In this document: piece after piece, positions 1-7,204 of the stretch
Numbering within the stretch: the stretch's first letter is position 1
Layout of the letters: each line of letters starts with the position of its first letter
Assembly: GCA_017408625.1 (NCBI GenBank)
Contig: JAFQUG010000075.1
Coordinates: forward strand, 1-9,932
DNA length: 9,932 nucleotides
Source: Clostridia bacterium
GTDB taxonomy: Bacteria > Bacillota_A > Clostridia > Oscillospirales > CAG-272
Reading direction: 5' to 3'
The notes under the pieces: model-generated
Seen by the model: only the letters and a program-made list of their open reading frames with translations
Databases searched by the model: none
Told to the model about the DNA's origin: nothing
Position numbers and translations under genes: made by a program

Positions 1-969
1 GATCAGCTGCCCCTCCAGCTTGAACATGATGACCGCGATGGCTTCGTGAGCGCGTGAGAGATTGTCCATGCGGTTTTTGACATAATACGCGTCGTCGGGA
101 TTACGCGGCAAAAACCAGGTACTGCCGCGATAGGTCTCCTGGCCGTATTCAATCAGATCGCGCAGGCTGATCCCGTACGCATTCTCAACCATGGCAAGCG
201 TATTGTATTGCAGCGCAAAGTTGAGCACGGTGGCAATGCAGATCTCACTGCCCGCAGCTGCACCCATCCACACGATATCGTGGTTGCCCCACTGCACGTC
301 CACATGATGGTGCGCGCAAAGCATCTCCATGATACGGTCTGCGTGCGGTCCGCGGTCGTAAATATCGCCCACCACGTGCAGGCAGTCCACCGCCATTCTC
401 TTGATCAGGCGGCACAGTGCCTCGATAAATCCGTTTGCCTCTCCCACCTCAATGATGGTAGAAATGATGTGCGTATAGTACGCCTGCTTATCGTGCTCCT
501 CGCCCGAGGTGTGAAGCAGCTCGTCGACTACGTTGCGGTAGGCATCGGGCAAAGCCTTGCGCACCTTGGAGCGCGTATACTTGGAGGCCACCGAGCGCGC
601 CACGTCTACAAGGCGGTAAAGCGTTTTGCTGTACCACTCCACCGTGTTCTCACCGCGCAAGCGGTATTCCTCGATCTTCTCTGCCGGGTAATAGATCAGC
701 GTGCAGAACTCGCGCTGCTCCCGCTCGCTCATACTGCTGCCAAAGATATCGCGCACCTTTTCACGAACGACACCCGAGCAGTTATTGAGAATATGCTCAA
801 AGGCCTCGCTCTCGCCGTGCAAATCACTCATAAAATGCTCGGTGCCCTTGGGCAGGTTGGAAATGGCGTTGAGATTGACGATCTCTGCGCCCACCTTTTG
901 AATATTGGGAAACTCCTTGGACAACAGCTGCAGAATCTTGATCTGATCCGCGGTATATTCTCTCTTCAT
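1..969 (-). CDS. fbp: Fructose-1,6-bisphosphatase, class III (partial, N-terminal 323 residues)
   Basis: This enzyme hydrolyses fructose-1,6-bisphosphate to fructose-6-phosphate, the committed gluconeogenic step in the cytoplasm. The reading frame starts at ATG 969 (MKREYTADQIKIL) behind an AAAGGG-type ribosome binding site and stays open to base 1, so the C-terminal half lies outside the window. Family members are usually about 640-670 residues. The metallophosphoesterase-type motifs are present: MSDLHGE (about 47-53), VVGDIYDRGP (199-208) and QWGNHDIVWMG (226-236), which carry the Asp, His and Asn metal ligands. ALPDAYRNVVDELL and RGSTWFLPRNPDDAYY are also typical of the family. The gene starts 16 bases after the stop of the glycyl radical activase with no terminator between, so it is probably co-transcribed with that cassette. 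Identity is secure; the functional link to the cassette is inference. Confidence 0.96.
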   Translation of the reverse strand, partial: MKREYTADQIKILQLLSKEFPNIQKVGAEIVNLNAISNLPKGTEHFMSDLHGESEAFEHILNNCSGVVREKVRDIFGSSMSEREQREFCTLIYYPAEKIEEYRLRGENTVEWYSKTLYRLVDVARSVASKYTRSKVRKALPDAYRNVVDELLHTSGEEHDKQAYYTHIISTIIEVGEANGFIEALCRLIKRMAVDCLHVVGDIYDRGPHADRIMEMLCAHHHVDVQWGNHDIVWMGAAAGSEICIATVLNFALQYNTLAMVENAYGISLRDLIEYGQETYRGSTWFLPRNPDDAYYVKNRMDNLSRAHEAIAVIMFKLEGQLI

Positions 970-985
970 CTTGTTCCCTTTCTGT

Positions 986-1870
986 TTATAAAAATACGGG
1001 TACTCCTTGATCTGTCAGAATTTGTGCGGCATACAGAACCTGCTCCTCTGTCGGGATCCACTCGCGCCTTCCGCTATCGGTAAGTCCCAGCGCAGCTGCC
1101 TTGCTGCCTCCCATGGGGTGATAGCGCAAGAGCTGTACGCCCGTGCAATGCGTAAGGGTATGGTACAATGCCGCCACACGCTCAAAATGCTCCTTATCGG
1201 TGGTCAGGCCTGCCACAAGCAGGCAGCGCAAGCGAATGCGCGTACCAAGCAAGTCCAGCCTTGCAAGATTGTGCAGGATCGCATCCGGCAAGACGCCGGT
1301 CAGCTCTCTGTGCTTTTGCGGGTCTGTGTGCTTGATATCGAAATAGAATTCGTCCACGTACGGCGCAACGCGAGCAAGCCGCGCAGCATCGCACATTCCC
1401 GCCGTCTCCACAAGCACATGCAGGCCTCGCTCACGGAGCAGCTGCAAAAGCTGCTCAATGCCGTCGGCGCAAAGCGGCTCTCCTCCCGAAAGCGTCACGC
1501 CGCCCCCATTTGCGTAAAACACGGTGTCCGCACAAACGGCGTCCGCAATCTGTTCGGGAGTCATCTCACAGCCAACCGCAACGCATGCCTCGGTCGGACA
1601 GATCTTGGCGCACGCGCCGCAGCCCACACACAATTCTATCTTACGGTAGCGGTCGGATTGTGTCAGGATCTGCGCACCCGCAGGACAAATCTCCACGCAT
1701 GCGCCGCATCCTGCACACAGGGCGGTATGCAGCATGAATTCCGACTCAAATTTCTGCGTTTCGGGATTATGACACCAAACACACCGCAAGGGGCATCCCT
1801 TGAAAAACACGGTGGTACGCAGCCCCGGACCGTCATGCGTGCAAAACCTCTGAATATCGGCAACGATCAT
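986..1870 (-). CDS. Glycyl radical enzyme activating protein (radical SAM, with two ferredoxin-type clusters)
   Basis: A radical-SAM activase that installs the glycyl radical on a partner enzyme using S-adenosylmethionine. The ATG at 1870 is preferred over an upstream in-frame start at 1954, because the family begins right at MIVADIQRFCTHDGPGLR and GAGGAG at 1881-1876 sits 5 bases upstream. This gives 294 residues, normal for the family. The SAM-cluster motif is C26-P-L-R-C30-V-W-C33, followed by HNPE. An insert carries two CxxCxxCxxxCP motifs (C52/55/58/62 and C81/84/87/91), as in activases of non-PFL glycyl radical enzymes; plain PFL activases lack them. SGGEP (128-132) and the DIKH segment (178-181) are also present. 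Its start overlaps the stop of the glycyl radical enzyme gene by four bases (ATGA), implying translational coupling and making that enzyme its likely partner. Confidence 0.96.
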   Translation of the reverse strand: MIVADIQRFCTHDGPGLRTTVFFKGCPLRCVWCHNPETQKFESEFMLHTALCAGCGACVEICPAGAQILTQSDRYRKIELCVGCGACAKICPTEACVAVGCEMTPEQIADAVCADTVFYANGGGVTLSGGEPLCADGIEQLLQLLRERGLHVLVETAGMCDAARLARVAPYVDEFYFDIKHTDPQKHRELTGVLPDAILHNLARLDLLGTRIRLRCLLVAGLTTDKEHFERVAALYHTLTHCTGVQLLRYHPMGGSKAAALGLTDSGRREWIPTEEQVLYAAQILTDQGVPVFL

Positions 1871-4020
1871 GCCTGCTCCTCGGGCACGTACCCCGCACGC
1901 TCCAGCACCATGCGCTGCCATGCATCGTCCAGCGTGACGAATCTTGCATTCCACCCCGACACGCGTACCGAAAGCGTCTTGTACTGCTCGGGGTGCTCAC
2001 GCGCGTCAAGTAAAGTCTGCACGTCCAGCACGTCCACCTGCATAAAGTAGCCGCCCAGGGCACAGAAGCCCTGCATCAGACCCTCCAGTGCGCAAAGTCC
2101 GTTCTCGCCTTCCAGAGTTCCGGGATACAGCTTGATATCCAAAGCCGCTCCCGTGGTCATGCGGGAAAGGTCGGCTGCGCAATAAGAGCGCACGGTCGCG
2201 GTCGCGCCCGCGGTATCCGTGCCCGGCGTGGGCGAGGTATTGCCCGCCAGGATCTCGCCGCGACGGTAGCCGTGCGGCACGGCGGTGCGGTGCACCATCC
2301 ACTCAATCTGCCGGCCAAAGGTGCTGATCCCGGGCGGGAAGGCGATGGGATAGCCCTTGGCATACTTGGCGCAAGCGTCCGCAAATGCGTCCACCGCCCA
2401 GGCATAGTAGGCGTCGGCTGCCGCGTCCCCGTTACCGTAGTGCGGCAATTTATGCTTTGCATACAAGGCCAGCTGCTCCTGCCCGTTCCAGTCGTTACGC
2501 AGGATCTCGCAGAGCGCGGAAACGCTCATTCTTTTTTCGATAAAGCACAAATGGTCAATGGCGCAAAGTGCGTTTGCCACATCACCCACGCCACCCATAT
2601 GCGGAGAGATCACCACGTAGGGCGTGCCTCCTTCCAGATAGCCACGTCCGCTCTCGGCACAGCCGTGCTCAAACAGATCGATCATGGGTGTGGGGAATGC
2701 AAGACGGAAGGCGTCACTTTCCTCTCTCCACGCGGGAACGGTGCCCGAAAGCACGCTCTCGCAGGTACCCTCAATATGCTGCTTCATGCGCTCGGCATAA
2801 GCCGCCTTGAGCGCATTCATGTCGGCAAAATCCGCAAGCTCACCCTCGGCCACGCGCAAAACACCCTGCAAAAGCAGGTGCAAAAAGTCCATAGGCATAT
2901 AGGAAAAATAGGTCTTGCCGGGAATCTGCACCTCCCAGCAGCCGTCGTTTGCAAAATCATAGATATCCGTCTCGGGATACCCCTGTGCACGAAGCGCGGC
3001 ATAGACGGTATCCTCGTTGTACACCGCCACCACACCACCGCCGTGACGCATCACGCGTGCAAGCAAGCGCAAGAAGTCCTTGGGCGTTTTTTTGTTGAGT
3101 CGGACAGAGATGGGGAAATCCGAAATGCCCAGCTCCTCCACGACCTCAAGGCAGAGATAACTGACTTCATTCGTCACGTCGCAGCCGTCCGCATCCGTGC
3201 CGCCCAGCACGATATTCTGATAGTGCTGCGCGTCACCCGAGCCGCGTGCGGTATCGGTCTCGATCCACTCACAGCCCTTGATAAACATGGATGCCAGTAC
3301 CTCTCGCGCTTCGTCCATCGTGATCTTACCCTGGGTAAGATCGCGTTTCAGATATGGTCCGAGCAAGCGGTCAATGCAGCCGATGCCCGGCCAGTTGCCG
3401 CCCAGGCGCAAAAATGCAAACCCGAACCAAAGGCTTTGCACCGCCTCGGTAAAGCTCTTTGCGGGATGCAGCGGCACGTGCAAAAGCAGCTCGTGCAGCT
3501 GCGAGTACCTCTCTTTTGTCGCCTCCAAGTAGCGGCCGTGCCAGACCTGCATGGCATCCAGCGTGGCAAGCAGGGCGGTATGGCGCATCATGGCGACCTC
3601 GTCAAAGCTCTCGGTGGAAAGATTGGCAATGCGCTCGCGCATGCCCAAAATTCCTTCGCGCACAAGCACACCGAAATCCACGGTCAGATGGCTGACACTC
3701 GGCCAGAATACCTGCCCGTCGCGTGCCGCGGGATACTGATGGCGAATGCCCGCACCCAGCGTTGCCGCACCGCAAATACGCTCCCCTTCACAAATGCGCA
3801 AGGGGCACTCGCGCACAAGCACATCAAGCGAAGCGGTATATTTTTGGTGGTCGTTGAGAGCATCCCAGTTTTCCACACAATCCACGTGCACGAACGGATA
3901 AAGGGCGGTTTCGGTGCCATACTTACCCTGCAGGGATTCCATGGCAAATTTGCGCGTGGCCTCGCAAAGCCGCACGGGTCTGCCCTCTTTATATGCCGAC
4001 GGGAAAATATACGTACTCAT
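1867..4020 (-). CDS. Glycyl radical enzyme of the pyruvate formate-lyase superfamily, substrate unknown
   Basis: A 717-residue cytoplasmic glycyl radical enzyme. The C-terminal radical loop reads SVRVSGWNARF; the radical glycine is about residue 689. It has Trp where most family members have Tyr. The active-site thiyl cysteine lies in NDGCWEVQIPGK (Cys about 361, Glu about 363). A single Cys followed two residues later by Glu is the pattern of dehydratase/lyase members such as glycerol dehydratase and choline TMA-lyase; PFL itself has Cys-Cys. A C-C or C-C bond elimination other than pyruvate cleavage is therefore likelier. The ATG at 4020 is chosen because it sits one base after the VOC gene's stop (TGATATG), which allows reinitiation. 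An upstream GTG at 4065 would add 15 residues and overlap that gene. No strong ribosome binding site is visible for either start. The activase follows with a four-base overlap. Family identity is certain; the reaction is not assignable from sequence. Confidence 0.95.
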   Translation of the reverse strand: MSTYIFPSAYKEGRPVRLCEATRKFAMESLQGKYGTETALYPFVHVDCVENWDALNDHQKYTASLDVLVRECPLRICEGERICGAATLGAGIRHQYPAARDGQVFWPSVSHLTVDFGVLVREGILGMRERIANLSTESFDEVAMMRHTALLATLDAMQVWHGRYLEATKERYSQLHELLLHVPLHPAKSFTEAVQSLWFGFAFLRLGGNWPGIGCIDRLLGPYLKRDLTQGKITMDEAREVLASMFIKGCEWIETDTARGSGDAQHYQNIVLGGTDADGCDVTNEVSYLCLEVVEELGISDFPISVRLNKKTPKDFLRLLARVMRHGGGVVAVYNEDTVYAALRAQGYPETDIYDFANDGCWEVQIPGKTYFSYMPMDFLHLLLQGVLRVAEGELADFADMNALKAAYAERMKQHIEGTCESVLSGTVPAWREESDAFRLAFPTPMIDLFEHGCAESGRGYLEGGTPYVVISPHMGGVGDVANALCAIDHLCFIEKRMSVSALCEILRNDWNGQEQLALYAKHKLPHYGNGDAAADAYYAWAVDAFADACAKYAKGYPIAFPPGISTFGRQIEWMVHRTAVPHGYRRGEILAGNTSPTPGTDTAGATATVRSYCAADLSRMTTGAALDIKLYPGTLEGENGLCALEGLMQGFCALGGYFMQVDVLDVQTLLDAREHPEQYKTLSVRVSGWNARFVTLDDAWQRMVLERAGYVPEEQA

Positions 4021-4021
4021 A

Positions 4022-4438
4022 TCAGATCTTTTTGACGATTTGCTTGATAAATTCAATGACTTCACCGTCAGGACCGTATACGAACGCGATCTGAATGGTG
4101 ATCTTTCTCGGCTGTGAATTCAGGTCCATAACAGTAATGGGAGTGTGCAGTGTAGCACCTGCGGCAAGTGCCGTTTCCAATGCGCCCTGTACGTTTTCCA
4201 CGCGCAGCGCAAAATGCTGCCAGCGTCCCTCTGCGGGATACTGCGCACCCGGCTTTGCAAACAGCTCAAGCAGGCTGCCATCGCCCGTGTCAAGCAGCGC
4301 GATGCGGGAGTCTCCCTCGCCCCACGCGGTGTAGACAGTCATTCCTAATTTTTGATAAAACGCCAACGACTTATCAAAATCCGAGGCGTACAGAGACATG
4401 TGGTGAAAGCCCATGCCCTTGATGATCTCATTTGCCAT
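4022..4438 (-). CDS. VOC-fold (glyoxalase/bleomycin resistance/dioxygenase superfamily) protein
   Basis: A 138-residue protein with two beta-alpha-beta-beta-beta modules. The first begins GFHHMSLYASDFDKSLAFY (10-28) and the second WQHFALRVENVQGALETAL (73-91). Likely metal ligands sit at the usual places: His13, Glu59 (in LLELF), His75 and Glu129 (in GEVIEF). Members of this fold act as glyoxalases, epimerases, isomerases or dioxygenases; the precise activity cannot be read here. The start is ATG 4438 behind AAAGGAG (4451-4445), which overlaps the TAA stop of the upstream serine hydrolase; the gap is 11 bases. The glycyl radical enzyme gene starts one base after its stop. Tight packing with a radical lyase suggests it epimerises or otherwise processes that enzyme's substrate or product, but this is inference. 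Confidence 0.88.
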   Translation of the reverse strand: MANEIIKGMGFHHMSLYASDFDKSLAFYQKLGMTVYTAWGEGDSRIALLDTGDGSLLELFAKPGAQYPAEGRWQHFALRVENVQGALETALAAGATLHTPITVMDLNSQPRKITIQIAFVYGPDGEVIEFIKQIVKKI

Positions 4439-4449
4439 AACGATCTCCT

Positions 4450-5598
4450 TTACTCCTCAAAGGATGCATACACATCCTGTTCAAACAAAAACGATGTCAC
4501 CGCTCCCGCGCCGCCGTCGTAGCAGGAATTCTTCATATAAATTGCCGTGATCCTGTTTTCGGGGTCGCTCCAGTAGTGCGTGCCGTATGCACCGCTCCAG
4601 CCAAAGCAGCCCTTGGGCATCTGATAGCCGTCCGCCGAGATCACGCGCACGCCAAGTCCCCACTGCACCGGAGGCGGCATGATCTGATCGGTCACCTGCA
4701 CGGTTGCCATTTTCCCGACCGACTGCTCGGACAGAATGCGCACGCCGTTCAAAGCGCCGCCGTGCGTCAGCATCTCGCCGAACTTGACGTAATCGTCAAG
4801 CGTTGCGGCAAGCCCCGCACCGCCGCAGTACTGCGTGTTGGGAATGCCCTCAAAAATGGTATCAAGTGACATGGGCACGGCAAAGCCGCCCTGCTGTTCG
4901 GTAAAATTGTGCATAGCGATCATGCGTGCCTTTTGGTCGTCGTTCAAGTCGAAGGTGATGTCCTTCATGTCAAGCGGAGCGAACAGGTATTTGTCAAGAT
5001 ATTCGTTATAAGCCATGCCGGAGGTAATCTCAATGATGCGCGCCACGGCCACGAACGCGGCCACGGGGCTGTACCATTGCGCAGTATAGGGTTCAAACGC
5101 CAGCATCTTATCCGACAGCCACTCCATCACGCCCGCAGGAGTTTTGGCAAGCTCGGTGGGCATGGTCGCCCATGCGTGATCACCGATCTCCAGCGTGCCA
5201 AGGCCGCTTGTGTGCGAAAGCAGATGCTTGACGGTGATGCGCGTCTGTGCATCTTTATCATAAACGGGCTGACCGTTCTCCATGTGTCCGATCTTCATCT
5301 CGGCATATGCGGGGATGTACTTGCAAAGCTCGTCGTCGATAGAGAGCAGCCCCTGCTCCTCGGCAATCAGCGCAGCCACAGCCGTGATCGGCTTGGTCAT
5401 GGAGGCAAGACGGTACATCGCGTCGGCACGCAGCGGCTCTTTGTCAGTCGCGTTCTGATATCCGTAAGTTTTGTTCAACAGCACCTTGCCGTCCTGTACC
5501 ACGCAAAGCGCAGCACCGCCCACACGGCCGCTGTCAATATCGGCCTGTACGCGGGCATCTACCAGCTCGCCCAGCTTTTTTTCATTCAAATATCTCAT
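4450..5598 (-). CDS. Serine hydrolase of the beta-lactamase/class C (EstB-like) family
   Basis: A 382-residue member of the serine beta-lactamase/penicillin-binding fold. The nucleophile motif is S66-M-T-K69 in RLASMTKPITA. The second motif appears as QWYSPVA (Tyr176); the Asn of the usual Y-x-N is replaced by Pro. The third motif is GWSGAYGTHYW (Trp334-Ser-Gly) in place of KTG, as in the esterase-type branch. TVKHLLSHTSGLG and LFAPLDMKDITF are family hallmarks. No signal peptide is visible, so a cytoplasmic esterase, amidase or transesterase is more likely than an antibiotic-resistance enzyme. The start could be GTG 5601 or the adjacent ATG 5598; ATG is preferred, with AAAGGA nine bases upstream. 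It follows the solute-binding protein gene after an 80-base gap holding a strong hairpin, and precedes the VOC gene by 11 bases. Its substrate is unknown. Confidence 0.92.
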   Translation of the reverse strand: MRYLNEKKLGELVDARVQADIDSGRVGGAALCVVQDGKVLLNKTYGYQNATDKEPLRADAMYRLASMTKPITAVAALIAEEQGLLSIDDELCKYIPAYAEMKIGHMENGQPVYDKDAQTRITVKHLLSHTSGLGTLEIGDHAWATMPTELAKTPAGVMEWLSDKMLAFEPYTAQWYSPVAAFVAVARIIEITSGMAYNEYLDKYLFAPLDMKDITFDLNDDQKARMIAMHNFTEQQGGFAVPMSLDTIFEGIPNTQYCGGAGLAATLDDYVKFGEMLTHGGALNGVRILSEQSVGKMATVQVTDQIMPPPVQWGLGVRVISADGYQMPKGCFGWSGAYGTHYWSDPENRITAIYMKNSCYDGGAGAVTSFLFEQDVYASFEE

Positions 5599-5623
5599 CA
5601 CAAAAAATCCTTTCTTATGGCAA

Positions 5624-5657
5624 GCAAGGGCTGTCGCACGGGTGCGACAGCCCTTGC
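5624..5657 (-). terminator. Strong hairpin between solute-binding protein and hydrolase genes (partial terminator or mRNA stabiliser)
   Basis: A perfect 16-bp inverted repeat (arm 5624-5639 GCAAGGGCTGTCGCAC, arm 5642-5657) with only two bases between the arms; in RNA the loop probably opens to four. It lies 21 bases past the solute-binding protein stop. On the minus strand the stem is followed by TTGCCATAAG and not by a U tract, so it is not a canonical intrinsic terminator; the nearest T run (5603-5608) lies just before the next start. Such stems after binding-protein genes are known to protect the upstream mRNA and lower downstream expression. That role is likely here but inferred. Confidence 0.6.
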
Positions 5658-5678
5658 GGAACTGTTTATTCGGTTGGT

Positions 5679-7115
5679 TTAATCGTCATTTTCGAACTTC
5701 TTGATCAGCTTAGTCAATGCCTTCTTTGCGGTATTTTCCTTCTTGCTGTAGTTGGAGGCAAAGTTGGTCTTGTTGTCGTTAACGCTGGTCTTGAACAAGG
5801 GCTCAAGGCCGATATTCGCGTAGTACATGCAAAGGTCATAGGTACGGGTCTTGAAAATGATATCCAGCATGCCCTGGGATTCCTCATCACGCACCGACTT
5901 ACGCTGCAGCACGGTATCGTAGTACGCAGGGGTCACTCTCTGCTGAGAGATAATGGCAAGTGCCTCCAGTGTCGGACCCAGGCGCTCGAGATTCTGAGCA
6001 GCCTTGGAGATCGAGGAGGTGGTGCAGATACCGTTGGTCCAGGTGATATAATCCTCCTGATCGGCATTATACTTCGGAATGGGCAGTACGCCAAAGTCGC
6101 CCTCCATCTCCTTACCCAGAGATACGATATACATAACGACCTCACTGTAGAACAGGCCTCTGTTGGTAATGAATACGTCCTTACCCAGATTTTCCTTACC
6201 GGGAGGAGACATGTAGGTTGCGTTGTTGGTGTAGTAGATCGAAAGCACCTTGTCAAGCAGGTCAGATGCCTTCTGCATGCCGCTTGCATCCAGAGCAAGG
6301 TAAGGATCCGAGCCCTCTTCGCATACGATGTAGCGCAAATCCGAGCCAAAGAAGAAGGTAGAGCCGGTCTCCCAGGTAGATACGAAGCCGTAGGTATCCG
6401 CCTCGGTCATCTTACCGTCACCGCTGGAGTCAAAGGAAACGTCCTTGATCAGTCCCTGGAAGTTATCCAGCGTCCATTCATTGTTATATACCATTTCATA
6501 AGGATCAATGTTCTCGTCCTTGGCCATCTGCTTGTTGAACAGCATGACGTAGGTCGTGCCCTCATCGGAATAGTTGATCGAACCGTTCATGAAATAGATT
6601 CTGTCAGAGATCATAAAGTTTGCCGTGCCCTGGTCCCACCAGGATGCGGACAGATCCATGCCGTCCAGTGCAGTAAAGCTGACAAGGCTGCCCTCGGAGG
6701 CAAGATTTGCGGTGTTTGCCATATGGTTCTGCAGCAGATCATACTCACCCGCACCGGTCTGCACGTCCTTCTTGATCTCACCGTTCATCTCGGACGTAGT
6801 GATGGGAATGATATTGAGCTTGAGGTTGCAGTATTCCTCAAATGCCAGGTTTCTCTGATAGACGGCATCCTCGAGCACCTCGGTGCGGTTCTCGGTATAC
6901 CACTCGTCATAATGGAAATCCTCTCTTGCCAGGACAACGAAATCCTCCTGTCCCCAGTCAACGCTGATTTGGGAAAGCGCAAGTGCTGCTTCGTCGGTCT
7001 CCTGTTCAAGTGTCTGGAGCGTGTCGTCTTCTTCTTCCGTGTTGGCATCCACGCAGCTGACCAGAACGCTCAGCAGCATCAGTGCCGTCAGGAACAAGCA
7101 CAAATACTTTTTCAT
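5679..7115 (-). CDS. ABC-type extracellular solute-binding lipoprotein (sugar-family type 1)
   Basis: A 478-residue surface lipoprotein that would capture a solute for an ABC importer. The ATG at 7115 is chosen because GAGGAG (7128-7123) lies seven bases upstream and it begins a lipoprotein signal peptide: MKK, a hydrophobic stretch, then LVSC with the lipidated Cys at 21. An acidic linker (22-45) follows, then a two-lobed binding fold. Typical segments are YDLLQNHMANTANLASEGSL, an FNKQMAKDENIDPYE hinge region, EWTLDNFQGLIKDV and DFGVLPIPKYN. Residues 229-240 (DSSGDGKMTEAD) match a 12-residue EF-hand calcium loop, as seen in some clostridial binding proteins. No permease or ATPase gene is in the window, so it must use one encoded elsewhere. 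It is the first gene after a perfect-consensus promoter and is probably strongly expressed. The ligand is unknown. Confidence 0.9.
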   Translation of the reverse strand: MKKYLCLFLTALMLLSVLVSCVDANTEEEDDTLQTLEQETDEAALALSQISVDWGQEDFVVLAREDFHYDEWYTENRTEVLEDAVYQRNLAFEEYCNLKLNIIPITTSEMNGEIKKDVQTGAGEYDLLQNHMANTANLASEGSLVSFTALDGMDLSASWWDQGTANFMISDRIYFMNGSINYSDEGTTYVMLFNKQMAKDENIDPYEMVYNNEWTLDNFQGLIKDVSFDSSGDGKMTEADTYGFVSTWETGSTFFFGSDLRYIVCEEGSDPYLALDASGMQKASDLLDKVLSIYYTNNATYMSPPGKENLGKDVFITNRGLFYSEVVMYIVSLGKEMEGDFGVLPIPKYNADQEDYITWTNGICTTSSISKAAQNLERLGPTLEALAIISQQRVTPAYYDTVLQRKSVRDEESQGMLDIIFKTRTYDLCMYYANIGLEPLFKTSVNDNKTNFASNYSKKENTAKKALTKLIKKFENDD

Positions 7116-7122
7116 AATCAAT

Positions 7123-7128
7123 CTCCTC
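7123..7128 (-). promoter_or_regulatory. Ribosome binding site deciding the solute-binding protein start
   Basis: GAGGAG seven bases before ATG 7115. This, together with the signal peptide that begins at that ATG, rejects the upstream in-frame start at 7166, which would lie inside the promoter and before the expected transcription start. Confidence 0.85.
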
Positions 7129-7157
7129 AAATATTGTAGGCATACACCTTGATCTAT

Positions 7158-7186
7158 ATTATACAATACCGTTTGCGTTTTGTCAA
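7158..7186 (-). promoter_or_regulatory. Consensus sigma-A promoter of the solute-binding protein/glycyl radical enzyme operon
   Basis: On the minus strand TTGACA (7186-7181), a 17-base spacer and TATAAT (7163-7158) match the consensus at all twelve positions. Expected transcription start is near 7151, giving a leader of about 36 bases. No clear dyad operator or catabolite-response element is seen over it. It lies in the 89-base gap after the PHP gene, which has no visible terminator of its own. Confidence 0.9.
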
Positions 7187-7204
7187 TCTGCTTTTTGTCA
7201 TTTT

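Noticed and set aside
208..2050. Plus-strand open frames at 208-1083 and 1007-2050
   Set aside because: Antisense to fbp, the activase and the end of the glycyl radical enzyme gene, all of which have diagnostic motifs; no ribosome binding sites or domains support them.
1867..4020. Annotation of the glycyl radical enzyme as pyruvate formate-lyase (pflB)
   Set aside because: The active-site Cys-Cys pair of PFL is absent; GCWE is present, and the partner activase has the extra ferredoxin-type cluster insert that PFL activases lack.
2272..4035. Long plus-strand open frame of about 587 codons opposite the glycyl radical enzyme gene
   Set aside because: It lies entirely antisense to a gene with clear family motifs; its translation is rich in His, Arg, Gln and Ala with no recognisable domain, as expected from the codon bias of the real gene.
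7158..7190. Catabolite-response or LacI-type operator over the consensus promoter (AAAACGCAAACGG)
   Set aside because: The spacing and symmetry do not match a cre site and no good dyad could be formed.
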